Source: DATATV01 sp035551355
Lineage (GTDB): Bacteria > Actinomycetota > Actinomycetes > Mycobacteriales > Pseudonocardiaceae
Direction: 5' to 3'
Assembly: GCA_035551355.1 (NCBI GenBank)
Contig: DASZNF010000046.1
Coordinates: forward strand, 1-28,732
Length of the DNA: 28,732 nucleotides
How positions within the stretch are numbered: the first letter of the stretch is position 1; each line of letters opens with the position of its first letter. Positions 7,950 to 14,848 of the stretch are shown one piece after another. The notes under the pieces are model-generated. The model was given only the letters and a program-made list of their open reading frames with translations. It was not told the DNA's origin and searched no databases. The position numbers were made by a program, and so were the translations under genes.

Positions 7950-7986
7950 GGTTCCCCTTGCCTGCTCCGTGTCGCTGTTGCCCAGC

Positions 7987-7992
7987 AGGATA
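7987..7992 (-). promoter_or_regulatory. Candidate -10 of the lsr2-like promoter (TATCCT)
   Basis: Read on the minus strand, TATCCT lies about 38 bases before the GTG at 7949, leaving a leader of roughly 30 bases with an AAGGGG ribosome site. The -35 is weak (TCCGTT region). It lies downstream of the fadB terminator, consistent with independent transcription. Confidence 0.4.
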
Positions 7993-8015
7993 CGAGAAGA
8001 ATCCCCCGAACGGAT

Positions 8016-8048
8016 CGGGAGTACGGCGATCGGTCCACCGTACTCCCG
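8016..8048 (-). terminator. Terminator hairpin after fadB-like gene
   Basis: CGGGAGTACGG (8016-8026) and CCGTACTCCCG (8038-8048) form a perfect 11-base-pair stem with an 11-base loop, just after the dehydrogenase stop codon. On the minus strand it is followed by a moderately T-rich TTCGGGGGATTCTTC. Confidence 0.75.
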
Positions 8049-8055
8049 AGATCCG

Positions 8056-8925
8056 TTATGCGGCGTAGTCGTAGAAGCCGCGGCCGGTCTTCTTACCGAG
8101 CAGGCCCGCGTCCACCATGCGCAGCAGCAGCGGCGGCGGGGAGAACAGCGGCTCCTTGAACTCGGTGTACATCGACTCGGCGACCGCCTTGGTGGTGTCC
8201 AGACCGATCAGGTCGGTCAGCGCCAGCGGCCCCATCGGGTGCGCGCAGCCCAGCACCATGCCGTTGTCGATGTCCTCGGCCGAGGCGAAGCCGGACTCGA
8301 ACATCCGGATCGCGGACAGCAGGTAGGGGATGAGCAGCGCATTCACCACGAACCCGGCCCGGTCCTGGCTGCGCACCACGGTCTTGCCCAGCAGCTGGCC
8401 GGCGAATCCCTCGGCCCGGGCCTTGGTCTGCTCGCCGGTCAGCAGCGACGGGATCAGCTCCACCAGTTTGAGCACCGGCACCGGGTTGAAGAAGTGCACG
8501 CCGATCACCTGGGTCGGCCGGCTGGTGGCCATGGCCAGCTTCATGATCGGGATGGACGAGGTGTTGGTGGCGAAGATCGCGTCTTCGGTGGTGACCACCT
8601 TGTCCAGCGCGCTGAACACCTCGACCTTGGTCTGCTCGTGCTCGGCGACCGCCTCGACCACGATCTCCCGGTCGGCGAACTCGGCCAGGTCGGTGGTGAA
8701 CACGATGCGGCCCATGGCCTCGTCCCGCTCGGCCTCGGACAGCTTGCCCGAGCGCACCCCGCGGTCCAGCGACTTGCTGATCCGGGCCTGGCCCGCCTCC
8801 AGCGCGGTGGCGTTGACCTCGTTGACCACGACGTCCAGGCCGGCCCGGGCGCACACCTCGGCGATGCCCGAACCCATGAGCCCGGCGCCGACCACCCCGA
8901 CCCTGCTGATCTCGCTCACTGTCAC
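8056..8925 (-). CDS. fadB2: 3-hydroxybutyryl-CoA dehydrogenase (FadB2/Hbd type)
   Basis: Catalyses NAD(P)-dependent interconversion of acetoacetyl-CoA and 3-hydroxybutyryl-CoA in the cytoplasm, used in short-chain beta-oxidation or C4-unit metabolism. 289 residues, close to the 282-286 usual for the stand-alone family. The Rossmann motif is VGVVGAGLMGSGIAEVC near the N-terminus. The catalytic region has GVHFFNPVPVLKLVELI, with the His-Glu pair expected for the family, and the C-terminal domain has DRAGFVVNALLIPYL and the terminal KKTGRGFYDY. GTG 8925 is chosen because GAAGGGA precedes it at normal spacing and it matches family length; a longer open frame upstream has no homology. It starts 11 bases after the stop of a small membrane protein, suggesting translational coupling. 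Confidence 0.93.
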   Translation of the reverse strand: MTVSEISRVGVVGAGLMGSGIAEVCARAGLDVVVNEVNATALEAGQARISKSLDRGVRSGKLSEAERDEAMGRIVFTTDLAEFADREIVVEAVAEHEQTKVEVFSALDKVVTTEDAIFATNTSSIPIMKLAMATSRPTQVIGVHFFNPVPVLKLVELIPSLLTGEQTKARAEGFAGQLLGKTVVRSQDRAGFVVNALLIPYLLSAIRMFESGFASAEDIDNGMVLGCAHPMGPLALTDLIGLDTTKAVAESMYTEFKEPLFSPPPLLLRMVDAGLLGKKTGRGFYDYAA

Positions 8926-8936
8926 GCCAAGTCCCT

Positions 8937-9137
8937 TCACCACGAGGAGGAGATGTGCATCTCCGGCTGATCGAAGAAAAGCCGCTCCCTGGTGACCAGG
9001 CCGATGATCAATCCGACGGCCAGCAGGGTCGGCAGGACCACGCAGAGGATGATCCGCTTCCAGGTGCACCACCAGCGGGAACACAGGCTGGCCGGCTGAT
9101 GCCGGCACATCGGCCTGCCCTGTGCGTTCACCGGCAT
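8937..9137 (-). CDS. Small single-pass membrane protein, unknown function
   Basis: A 66-residue frame from ATG 9137: an N-terminal part with Cys and Trp (MCRHQPAS, RWWCTWKR), one hydrophobic helix at about 29-48 (IILCVVLPTLLAVGLIIGLV), then a polar tail ending PEMHISSSW. The positive-inside pattern (WKR before the helix, TRER after it) does not settle topology. Its stop overlaps the ribosome site of the fadB2-like gene, as expected for an operon partner. ATG 9137 has no clear Shine-Dalgarno; ATG 9110 is an alternative. I do not recognise the family. Support for reality comes from a clean transmembrane segment and coupling to the next gene. Confidence 0.5.
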   Translation of the reverse strand: MPVNAQGRPMCRHQPASLCSRWWCTWKRIILCVVLPTLLAVGLIIGLVTRERLFFDQPEMHISSSW

Positions 9138-9202
9138 GGCAGACCCGGCGCAAAACTGTCCATCGGTGGCAACTCCCTCGCTTGGGAGCGTATCCGATGA
9201 CC

Positions 9203-9661
9203 TCAGCGGAGGGGATGCGCGCTGTCCAATGCCCGCAACACCTCGGCCAGCGCCGGGAAGGGCACACCGGCCTCGGGCGGGTCGACCCAGCACAGCTCGC
9301 CGGAGATCGACTGGGTGGGCGGCAGATCGATCAACCGGCGGCCGCCGCGGTAGGTGCTGCCGTGCGCGGACAGTGCCACCCGCAGCGCGGGTTCCAGCAG
9401 CCGCGGTCCGCTGACCAGGAACACCCAGTAGCCCGGGCGGCCGGGGCAGTCGACGATCGGACCGGAGATGCCGTCGGCGCGCAGTTGCCGGCGCAGCTTG
9501 CCGGCCAGCGGCTGGTCCACGGCCACCGCGCCGGATCCGTTGGCCAGCCGGATCCACACCTCGGTGTCCTGGGCGCCACAGGACCAGCCGAACCGGGTGC
9601 GATAGGCACTGGCGGCGGTGATGAACGGGTTCGGGTCGAGTTCGGACACCCTGATCGACAC
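9203..9661 (-). CDS. Small protein resembling a Prim-Pol (bifunctional primase/polymerase N) domain
   Basis: 152 residues from GTG 9661, with GGGAGG at ideal distance; a longer frame to 9727 lacks a ribosome site. The central GISGPIVDCPGRPGYWVFLVSGP, then HGSTYRGGRRLIDLPPTQSISGELCWVDPP, resembles actinobacterial stand-alone Prim-Pol-like proteins, where a strand with VFLV is followed by a basic turn and a PP-rich segment. I do not see a complete DxD metal-binding motif, so polymerase activity is doubtful. Such proteins often sit beside Xre/DUF397 regulator pairs, as here: the gene is divergent from the Xre gene, and a perfect palindrome lies in the shared promoter region. Family assignment is from memory of these proteins and is moderate. 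Confidence 0.6.
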   Translation of the reverse strand: MSIRVSELDPNPFITAASAYRTRFGWSCGAQDTEVWIRLANGSGAVAVDQPLAGKLRRQLRADGISGPIVDCPGRPGYWVFLVSGPRLLEPALRVALSAHGSTYRGGRRLIDLPPTQSISGELCWVDPPEAGVPFPALAEVLRALDSAHPLR

Positions 9662-9687
9662 CCTGCTGCCTCCCGACCGCGAGCACA

Positions 9688-9701
9688 TGTTGCTAGCAAC
9701 A
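9688..9701. promoter_or_regulatory. 14-base perfect palindrome TGTTGCTAGCAACA
   Basis: A perfect inverted repeat centred 34 bases before the Prim-Pol-like start and 87 before the Xre start. Its position, around the likely transcription start of the minus-strand gene, fits an operator, most simply for the divergent Xre protein. The DNA site of that regulator family is not something I can confirm. Confidence 0.6.
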
Positions 9702-9770
9702 GTCTTCCGAAACAAGATTGGAAGCACAATTACCGGAACGAGTGACTATTCCTCGGGGACTTCCGTGCCC

Positions 9771-9776
9771 TAAAGT
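9771..9776 (+). promoter_or_regulatory. -10 box for leaderless Xre gene (TAAAGT)
   Basis: TAAAGT ends 5 bases before the GTG at 9782, so transcription would begin at or next to the start codon. This agrees with the absence of a Shine-Dalgarno and with the frequent leaderless genes of actinobacteria. The -35 is not obvious. Confidence 0.55.
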
Positions 9777-9781
9777 GTTGC

Positions 9782-10633
9782 GTGCCCAGAAACACTGTGG
9801 ATACACCACGCTCGCGTGCGCTCGGTGCGGAATTACGCCGCCTGCGGATCGGCGTGAACCCACGTACCTCTTTGCGCGAGTTCGCCAAACAGGTCGGCGT
9901 ATCCTACGTCGCACTGTCCCGCTGGGAGACCGGAAAACGGGTCCCGACCAGCGAAGACGTCGCCACCCTGCTGGGTGCGCTGCGGGTCATCGGGGAGGAG
10001 CGCGAGCGTTTGCTCGCGATGACCAGACAGGCCCAGGACCCCAACTGGGTGGCTCCGGGAGTGGATCGCCAGCTGACCGCGCTGATCGATTTCGAGCAGA
10101 CGGCAACCACCATCGTCGACGTGTCACCGCTGGTCATGCCCGGTCTGTTGCAGACAGCGGACTACGCGCGGGTCATCATGGACGACGGAGTGATGACTAC
10201 TGGTGAGGTGCAGACCGCGGTGATCACCCGAATGGGTCGGCGAGACATCCTCACCCGGGACACCCCGGTGAATTTTCTTGCCTTGGTTGGGGAGGCGGCG
10301 TTGCGTTATCCGATGGGCGGGCCGGCCGTGATGGCCGCGCAACTGCGTCACGTGCGCCGCATGGCCGGTCTACCGAATGTGACAGTGCAGGCGATACCGA
10401 CCCGACCTGGCTGGAACCCATCGCTTTCCGGACCCTTCGTGCTGTATGAGTTTCCAGTGGCGGCCCCAATCGTTCACTTCGAACACCATCGATCGTCTAT
10501 GTTCCTTCCCGACAAGAAAGACATCGAAGACATGCGGAAAGCCGTCCAGGCAATCCGCTCGGTGGCGTTGGGGCCGGAGGATACGGCCACGCTCATCACC
10601 AAGATCGAAAAGGAGATCGGGGCATCCCCATGA
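9782..10633 (+). CDS. Xre-family regulator with DUF5753 domain
   Basis: 283 residues. An N-terminal helix-turn-helix at about 13-65 (ALGAELRRLR, TSLREFAKQVGVSYVALSRWETGKRVP) is followed by a C-terminal DUF5753 domain (about 95-275) with DFEQTATTIVDVSPLVMPGLLQTADYAR and FVLYEFPVAAPIVHFE. This is the architecture of the WhiJ-like regulators expanded in Streptomyces and Pseudonocardiaceae, where the Xre protein is thought to work with a small DUF397 protein. The DUF397 gene overlaps it by 4 bases (ATGA), so the two are translationally coupled. The gene appears leaderless. It is divergent from the Prim-Pol-like gene and probably controls it, itself, or both. Confidence 0.93.
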   Translation: MPRNTVDTPRSRALGAELRRLRIGVNPRTSLREFAKQVGVSYVALSRWETGKRVPTSEDVATLLGALRVIGEERERLLAMTRQAQDPNWVAPGVDRQLTALIDFEQTATTIVDVSPLVMPGLLQTADYARVIMDDGVMTTGEVQTAVITRMGRRDILTRDTPVNFLALVGEAALRYPMGGPAVMAAQLRHVRRMAGLPNVTVQAIPTRPGWNPSLSGPFVLYEFPVAAPIVHFEHHRSSMFLPDKKDIEDMRKAVQAIRSVALGPEDTATLITKIEKEIGASP

Positions 10634-10803
10634 TCACTTATCGCTGGCGCAAGTCCGCCCACAGTGGACAGCAGACCAACTGCGTCGAGATCGCGCACAC
10701 GCGTGATCTCATCCGCGATTCCAAGAATCCGGACGGCCCGGCCCTCGCCGTCGATCTCGCTGCCCTGCTGGACACGGTGCGCGCGGATCTGCTTCGTCAC
10801 TGA
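10630..10803 (+). CDS. DUF397 domain protein
   Basis: 57 residues, too short for many gene callers: YRWRKSAHSG, NCVEIA, then IRDSKNPDGPALAVDLAALLDTV. This is the DUF397 signature (WRKSSxSG, NCVEVA, RDSKxPxGP), shared with small partner proteins of WhiJ-like Xre regulators. ATG 10630 overlaps the Xre stop as ATGA. It presumably binds or modulates the Xre partner; its molecular role is not firmly established. Confidence 0.92.
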   Translation: MITYRWRKSAHSGQQTNCVEIAHTRDLIRDSKNPDGPALAVDLAALLDTVRADLLRH

Positions 10804-10845
10804 GCCCGGTTGACCAGCGGAGTCGTCCCCTTGCGACTGCCTGCC

Positions 10846-11349
10846 TCAGGTTTCGGCCCCGGCCTCCGGCTGGAACCTGGCGGGCAGTCGTTGTGGATCA
10901 TGATGTGCGTAGACCCGCAACAACAGCCGATGCAATTCATTGCGCTCGGCGGCGGAAAGCGGCATCAACAGGTTGTCTTCCAGGCGTTCGGTCATCGCTA
11001 TCCGCCTGCGTAGCGCGGCGCGCCCGGCGGCGGTCACCGTCACCGCGTGCCTGCGCCGGTCGGCCACATCCCGGGCCCGGCTGATCAGCCCGGCCTGTTC
11101 CAATTGGTCCAGCACGGTCACCAGATCGCTGGCGTCGATGCGCAGCCGCACGCTGATGTCCTTCTGCGAGATCGGCCCGCACTCGCCCACACAGCCGAGC
11201 ACGGCCACGTGCGGCAGCCGCAGATCCTCCTCGCCCAGCGCGTGCACGATCCGCCGGGCCTCCCGCAGCACCTGGAACATCACGAAGCTGGGCAGCTCAA
11301 GCAGTGACTCCGGAAAGGTGAACTCGACGGGCGGTCCTGGCGTGGTCAC
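10846..11349 (-). CDS. MarR-family transcriptional regulator
   Basis: 167 residues with the winged-helix MarR fold: a dimerisation helix (FQVLREARRIVHAL), the DNA-binding region ISQKDISVRLRIDASDLVTVLDQLEQAGLISRARDVADRRRHAVTVTAAGRAAL, and a C-terminal dimer helix with HRLLLRVYAHHDPQRLP. DRRRHAVTVT is the typical wing. The GTG at 11349 has no Shine-Dalgarno but sits 6 bases after a TAGAAT -10, indicating a leaderless mRNA. It is divergent from an MFS exporter with an inverted repeat between them, the usual layout of a MarR repressor controlling an efflux pump and itself. Ligand unknown. Confidence 0.92.
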   Translation of the reverse strand: MTTPGPPVEFTFPESLLELPSFVMFQVLREARRIVHALGEEDLRLPHVAVLGCVGECGPISQKDISVRLRIDASDLVTVLDQLEQAGLISRARDVADRRRHAVTVTAAGRAALRRRIAMTERLEDNLLMPLSAAERNELHRLLLRVYAHHDPQRLPARFQPEAGAET

Positions 11350-11355
11350 GCGGTC

Positions 11356-11361
11356 ATTCTA
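11356..11361 (-). promoter_or_regulatory. -10 of the leaderless marR gene (TAGAAT)
   Basis: On the minus strand TAGAAT is followed by 6 bases and then GTG, so the start codon lies at the expected +1. This supports GTG 11349 as the true start. Confidence 0.6.
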
Positions 11362-11401
11362 AGGAACCCGGATGATGGGTCCATCCCAGCGCTGACCTGG
11401 G

Positions 11402-11417
11402 CGTGAGTCACCTCACG
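11402..11417. promoter_or_regulatory. Candidate MarR operator CGTGAG-N4-CTCACG
   Basis: A 16-base inverted repeat with 6-base arms, in the divergent promoter region, about 40 bases upstream of the marR -10 and 140 bases before the MFS start. Length and placement suit a MarR dimer. A possible + strand -10 (TAACGT, 11446-11451) lies 29 bases downstream. Confidence 0.5.
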
Positions 11418-11555
11418 ACGGCACCGGGAAGTGCCTGTCCACGGCTAACGTTGTCCCCTTCGGGATCGATCCAGAACAGGGGGAGACATCGCGTCCCCCG
11501 CGCGTCACCGCCGACGACGTTCACAAACCCCTCCGCGCTTCCGGGAAGGACTTTC

Positions 11556-12761
11556 GTGCGCTTCGCCGTGCTCGCTCTCGCCATCGGTGGCTTCGCCATC
11601 GGGACCAACGAGTTCGTCATCATGGGCCTGTTGCCCAACGTCGCCGGAGACGTCGGCGTCTCCATCCCCACCGCAGGCGGACTGATCTCCGCCTACGCCC
11701 TGGGCGTGGTCATCGGCGCCCCGCTGCTGACCATCGCCGCCTCGCGGCTGCCCCGCAAGGCCGCGCTGGTGGGCTTCATGTCCTGGTTCGTGCTGGGCAA
11801 CGTGCTCTCCGCCCTGGCCCCCAACTACGGCCTGCTGTTCGCCGCCCGGATCTTCACCGGCCTGCCGCACGGCGCCTTCTTCGGCACCGGCGCGGTGGTC
11901 ATCGCCTCATTGGTGCAACCGGCCCGCCGGGCCCGCGAGATCGCCAAGATGACCCTGGGCCTGACCATCGCCAACATCGTCGGGGTGCCCGCGGCCACCC
12001 TGCTCGGCCAGCGGCTGGGCTGGCGGGTCACCTTCCTCGCGGTCGCGGTCATCGGCACGGTCAGCGCGCTGTCCGTGCTGCGGTTCGTGCCGCACCTGAC
12101 CAACCGGTCGGCCAGCGGCGGCCACCTGCGCAAGGAGTTCGCCGCGTTCGGCAACCCGCAGACCTGGCTGTCCCTGGCCATCTGCGTGTTCGGCTTCGCA
12201 GGCGTGTTCGCCTCGGTCAGCTACGTGACGCCGATGATGGTGCACCTGGCCGGCTACACCCCGGCCGAGGTGACCTTCCTGCTGGCCCTGTTCGGGCTGG
12301 GCATGACCACCGGCAACATGCTCGGCGCGAAGTTCACCGACCGCAACCACGACGTGACCCTGCGGGTCGGCCTGACCGCGCTGGCCGTCGTGCTTGGCGT
12401 GTTCGCGTTCACCGCGCACTCCATGATCGGCGCGGCCATCACCCTGTTCGGCCTCGGCGTGGCCGGGTTCACCGTGGCCACGCCGTTGCAGGTGCGGGTG
12501 ATGGAGCAGGCGCCGGCCGCGCCGACGCTGGCCTCGGCCGGGTTGCAGTCGGCGTTCAACACGGCCAACTCGCTGGGCGCCTACCTGGGCGGCGCGGTCA
12601 TCGCGGCCGGGCTCGGCTTCACCGCGCCCAACTGGGTCGGAGTCGGCCTGGCCCTGGTCGGGCTGACGCTGACCGTGCTGGCCGCCCGGCTGGGCCGGGG
12701 TCCGCGGGTCGCGCCCGCCGATCCGGACGAGATCACCGAGCACGCGTACGTGCACGCCTGA
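11556..12761 (+). CDS. MFS efflux transporter (DHA1-type drug/arabinose exporter-like)
   Basis: 401 residues, 12 predicted transmembrane helices. The first helix carries GGFAIGTNEFVIMGLLP, a signature of the DHA1 drug:H+ antiporters of the AraJ/YdhP/Cmx group. Then come AYALGVVIGAPLLT with motif-A-like SRLPRKAALVG in loop 2-3, and motif-C-like GVPAATLLGQRLGWR near helix 5. GTG 11556 is chosen because GGGAAGGA ends 5 bases upstream and the first helix begins there; the frame stays open to 11403 but that extension is polar and not conserved-looking. Divergent from marR, probably repressed by it. The exported compound is unknown. It ends 4 bases before a converging stop codon. Confidence 0.9.
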   Translation: MRFAVLALAIGGFAIGTNEFVIMGLLPNVAGDVGVSIPTAGGLISAYALGVVIGAPLLTIAASRLPRKAALVGFMSWFVLGNVLSALAPNYGLLFAARIFTGLPHGAFFGTGAVVIASLVQPARRAREIAKMTLGLTIANIVGVPAATLLGQRLGWRVTFLAVAVIGTVSALSVLRFVPHLTNRSASGGHLRKEFAAFGNPQTWLSLAICVFGFAGVFASVSYVTPMMVHLAGYTPAEVTFLLALFGLGMTTGNMLGAKFTDRNHDVTLRVGLTALAVVLGVFAFTAHSMIGAAITLFGLGVAGFTVATPLQVRVMEQAPAAPTLASAGLQSAFNTANSLGAYLGGAVIAAGLGFTAPNWVGVGLALVGLTLTVLAARLGRGPRVAPADPDEITEHAYVHA

Positions 12762-12765
12762 TTCG

Positions 12766-14058
12766 TCAGGGGACCGCGGGCAGTCCGGACGCCTCGGTGG
12801 CGAGCTGGGTGAGGTGCGGATCGGTCGGGCTGGACAGCTTGCCGATCCACACCACCTCGATCAGCCGCACCGAGGTGTTCGCGGTGGACACCGCATAGGC
12901 CGCGTTGTCGAACGAGCTGGGCCCGCCTGCCCAGCCCTGGCCGTCCTTGACCAGGTCGTTGATCCCGCCGCTGCCCGGCGTGTTCGCCACTCCGGCGAAG
13001 CTCTTGGCGGTGGCCGCGTCGGCGAAGCCGACCACGGTCTGGGCCACGGCCGCGGGCTGGCCGCCGACCGTGGTCTCGTACAGCGAACGGGCCATGGTCA
13101 GGCAGGCGTGCTGGCCCAGCCACACCTGAACGTCGCCGTAGGCGTGCGTGGCGCAGTCCTGGCTCTGCACCGAGCCCTGCGGGCTGAACCGCACCCCGTT
13201 GACCGTCACGTCCGCGACCTTGCTTGGCTGGCGGGGCGGGCTGGTGGTGGGCGAGGCCGCGCTGGTGGCCCCGCTCGACGAGCTGATGGCCGCCACGATC
13301 CCGGTGATCAGCAGCACCCCGAGCAGCACAAGAGCGCCCACCGGCAGCCACCGGGTGCGGCCCGCGCCGGGCTTCCTTGGCTTCTTCGGCCGGGACACCG
13401 GCGCGTCGGTGATCTTGGGCAGCAGAGTGGTCCGGGCGCTGGCCATGTCCCGGGCCACCACGTCCCGGAAGCCCTCGTCGGTCAGATCGGACACGGTGGG
13501 CTGCAGTTGCGGCCCGGCCAGCACGGCCAGCAGGTCGCGGGCCTGCTCCACGGTGCACGGCCGGTCGTAGGTGGCCAGCTCGCGGACCGCGGCCAGCATC
13601 GGCTTGGGCTGCGGGTGCAGCACCCGGGTGCCCCGGGTGAGGTCCACCGTGGGCTGCACGACCTGCTCGAAGTAGGGGCCGACGGCGATCACCGTGCCCA
13701 CCGGCACCGGCTCGGTCCTGCCCTGCTGCAGCAGCTGACCGACCGCGGCCGTGGCCGACTGGGCCTCGCCGGAGGGGTTGATCGCGCCGTCGGGGCGCAC
13801 CAGGGGCCAGCCGTCGGCCTTCCACTGCCCGGTCAGCGGCGCGTCCAGCCGCATGGCCGGATCGGGCAGATCCACGCCGACCACCACCACGATGGCGCGG
13901 GGGAGCAGCAGCACGGCTTCCAGCGGCCGACCCGACACGGTCAGGCCCAGCAGTGCGATCCCGCCGAGCACCGTGTCCGTCGGTCCCCAGGAGGCCATCG
14001 CCGCCCGCACATCCGCCCCGACCCGTGAGGTCTCGGCTCCCAGCCGGACCAGACGCAC
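12766..14058 (-). CDS. Membrane protein with extracellular C-terminal domain, unknown function
   Basis: 430 residues, not recognised as a named family. The N-terminal part (about 1-230) is mixed alpha/beta with hydrophobic strands (AVLLLPRAIVVVVGVDLP) and an IAVGPYFEQV segment, presumably cytoplasmic. It is followed by a basic stretch PKKPRKPGAGRTRW, one transmembrane helix at about 236-258 (VGALVLLGVLLITGIVAAI), and a Ser/Thr/Pro linker. The ectodomain (about 285-430) contains two Cys (QDCATHAYGD, QHACLTM) that may form a disulfide. The layout (cytoplasmic domain, basic stop-transfer, one helix, ectodomain) resembles actinobacterial signalling proteins, but no kinase motifs are present. GTG 14058 has GGGAGG upstream. 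It is divergent from the DUF3145 gene, with a Crp-like site between. Confidence 0.8.
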   Translation of the reverse strand: MRLVRLGAETSRVGADVRAAMASWGPTDTVLGGIALLGLTVSGRPLEAVLLLPRAIVVVVGVDLPDPAMRLDAPLTGQWKADGWPLVRPDGAINPSGEAQSATAAVGQLLQQGRTEPVPVGTVIAVGPYFEQVVQPTVDLTRGTRVLHPQPKPMLAAVRELATYDRPCTVEQARDLLAVLAGPQLQPTVSDLTDEGFRDVVARDMASARTTLLPKITDAPVSRPKKPRKPGAGRTRWLPVGALVLLGVLLITGIVAAISSSSGATSAASPTTSPPRQPSKVADVTVNGVRFSPQGSVQSQDCATHAYGDVQVWLGQHACLTMARSLYETTVGGQPAAVAQTVVGFADAATAKSFAGVANTPGSGGINDLVKDGQGWAGGPSSFDNAAYAVSTANTSVRLIEVVWIGKLSSPTDPHLTQLATEASGLPAVP

Positions 14059-14135
14059 TTTTCACACCTCCCGATAGCAGGGTCACCGTAACGTGCCCGG
14101 CCCCGGCCAGCATGGACCCGGTCGGGGGACCCGTT

Positions 14136-14149
14136 GTGACAGAAGTCAC
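14136..14149. promoter_or_regulatory. Crp-like site GTGACAGAAGTCAC
   Basis: GTGAC-AGAA-GTCAC matches the actinobacterial Crp consensus as I recall it (GTG-N6-GNCAC), and TGTGA-N6-TCACT fits the E. coli CRP pattern at 9 of 10 positions. It lies 78 bases before the membrane-protein start (14058) and 165 before the DUF3145 start, so either or both could be regulated. The rest of the 255-base gap (14059-14313) holds no gene. Confidence 0.6.
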
Positions 14150-14313
14150 TCGTTCGGATACGAGGATCACCCATATCGCGGTTCATGTGGCGCATTACCG
14201 TCCGGTCAGGGCAGAATGACCCGACAACACCGGATTGATCACCTGTTCGACCGAAGCACACGCGAGTGAGGGCGTAGGGGAAGACGTCCCTCGTCGAGTA
14301 GCGGAGGTCAGCA

Positions 14314-14829
14314 GTGAGCACCAGTGGGAGCGCCAACAGCCATGCCAGTGGCGTGGTGTACGTCCACTCGTCGCCGTCTGCGGTCTGTCCGCACGTCGAG
14401 TGGGCGGTATCCGGCACGCTTGGGGTGCGGGTCGGTCTGCAGTGGACGGCACAGCCCGCTGCGCCCGGACAGTTGCGCGCGGAATGCGCCTGGACCGGCT
14501 CGCCCGGCATGGCCGGCCAGCTGGTCACGGCCCTGCGCGCCTGGCCCATGCTGCGGTTCGAGATCACCGAGGACCCCAGCGCGGGAGTCGACGGCGTGCG
14601 CTACTGCTTCGCGCCCGGACTGGGCCTCTGGCACGCCACCACGGGCGCCAACGGCGACATCATGGTGTGCGAGGGCCAGCTGCGCACCCTGGCCAACACC
14701 GCCGACGGCGCGGAGGCCTTCCGGCACCACGTGGAGAAGCTGCTGGGCAAGCCCTGGGACGACGCGCTGGAGCCGTTCCGCCGGGCGGGCGACGGCGCTC
14801 CCGTCACCTGGCTGCACCGGGTGGGGTGA
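14314..14829 (+). CDS. DUF3145 family protein
   Basis: 171 residues. GVVYVHSSPSAVCPHVEWAVSGTLG near the N-terminus is the hallmark of DUF3145, a family restricted to actinobacteria and of unknown function; further conserved blocks are AWPMLRFEITEDPS, VDGVRYCFAPGLGLWHATTGANGDIMV and LGKPWDDALEPFR. No signal peptide or membrane segment, so it is probably cytoplasmic. GTG 14314 has GGAGG 7 bases upstream. A short protein with a transmembrane anchor follows 19 bases after its stop, probably in the same transcript. Family assignment is firm; role unknown. Confidence 0.93.
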   Translation: MSTSGSANSHASGVVYVHSSPSAVCPHVEWAVSGTLGVRVGLQWTAQPAAPGQLRAECAWTGSPGMAGQLVTALRAWPMLRFEITEDPSAGVDGVRYCFAPGLGLWHATTGANGDIMVCEGQLRTLANTADGAEAFRHHVEKLLGKPWDDALEPFRRAGDGAPVTWLHRVG

Positions 14830-14848
14830 GCGGTGGCACCCTAGTCGG

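Noticed and set aside
8926..9267. N-terminal extension of the fadB2 gene by 114 codons
   Set aside because: The extension overlaps another frame, has no homology to the family, and a good ribosome site precedes GTG 8925.
10821..10838. Terminator between DUF397 and marR (AGTCG/CGACT)
   Set aside because: Only a 5-base-pair stem with no T-tract; too weak to list as a feature.
11403..11555. N-terminal extension of the MFS transporter by 51 codons
   Set aside because: It would run through the putative operator and lacks a ribosome site; GTG 11556 has a strong one and starts at helix 1.
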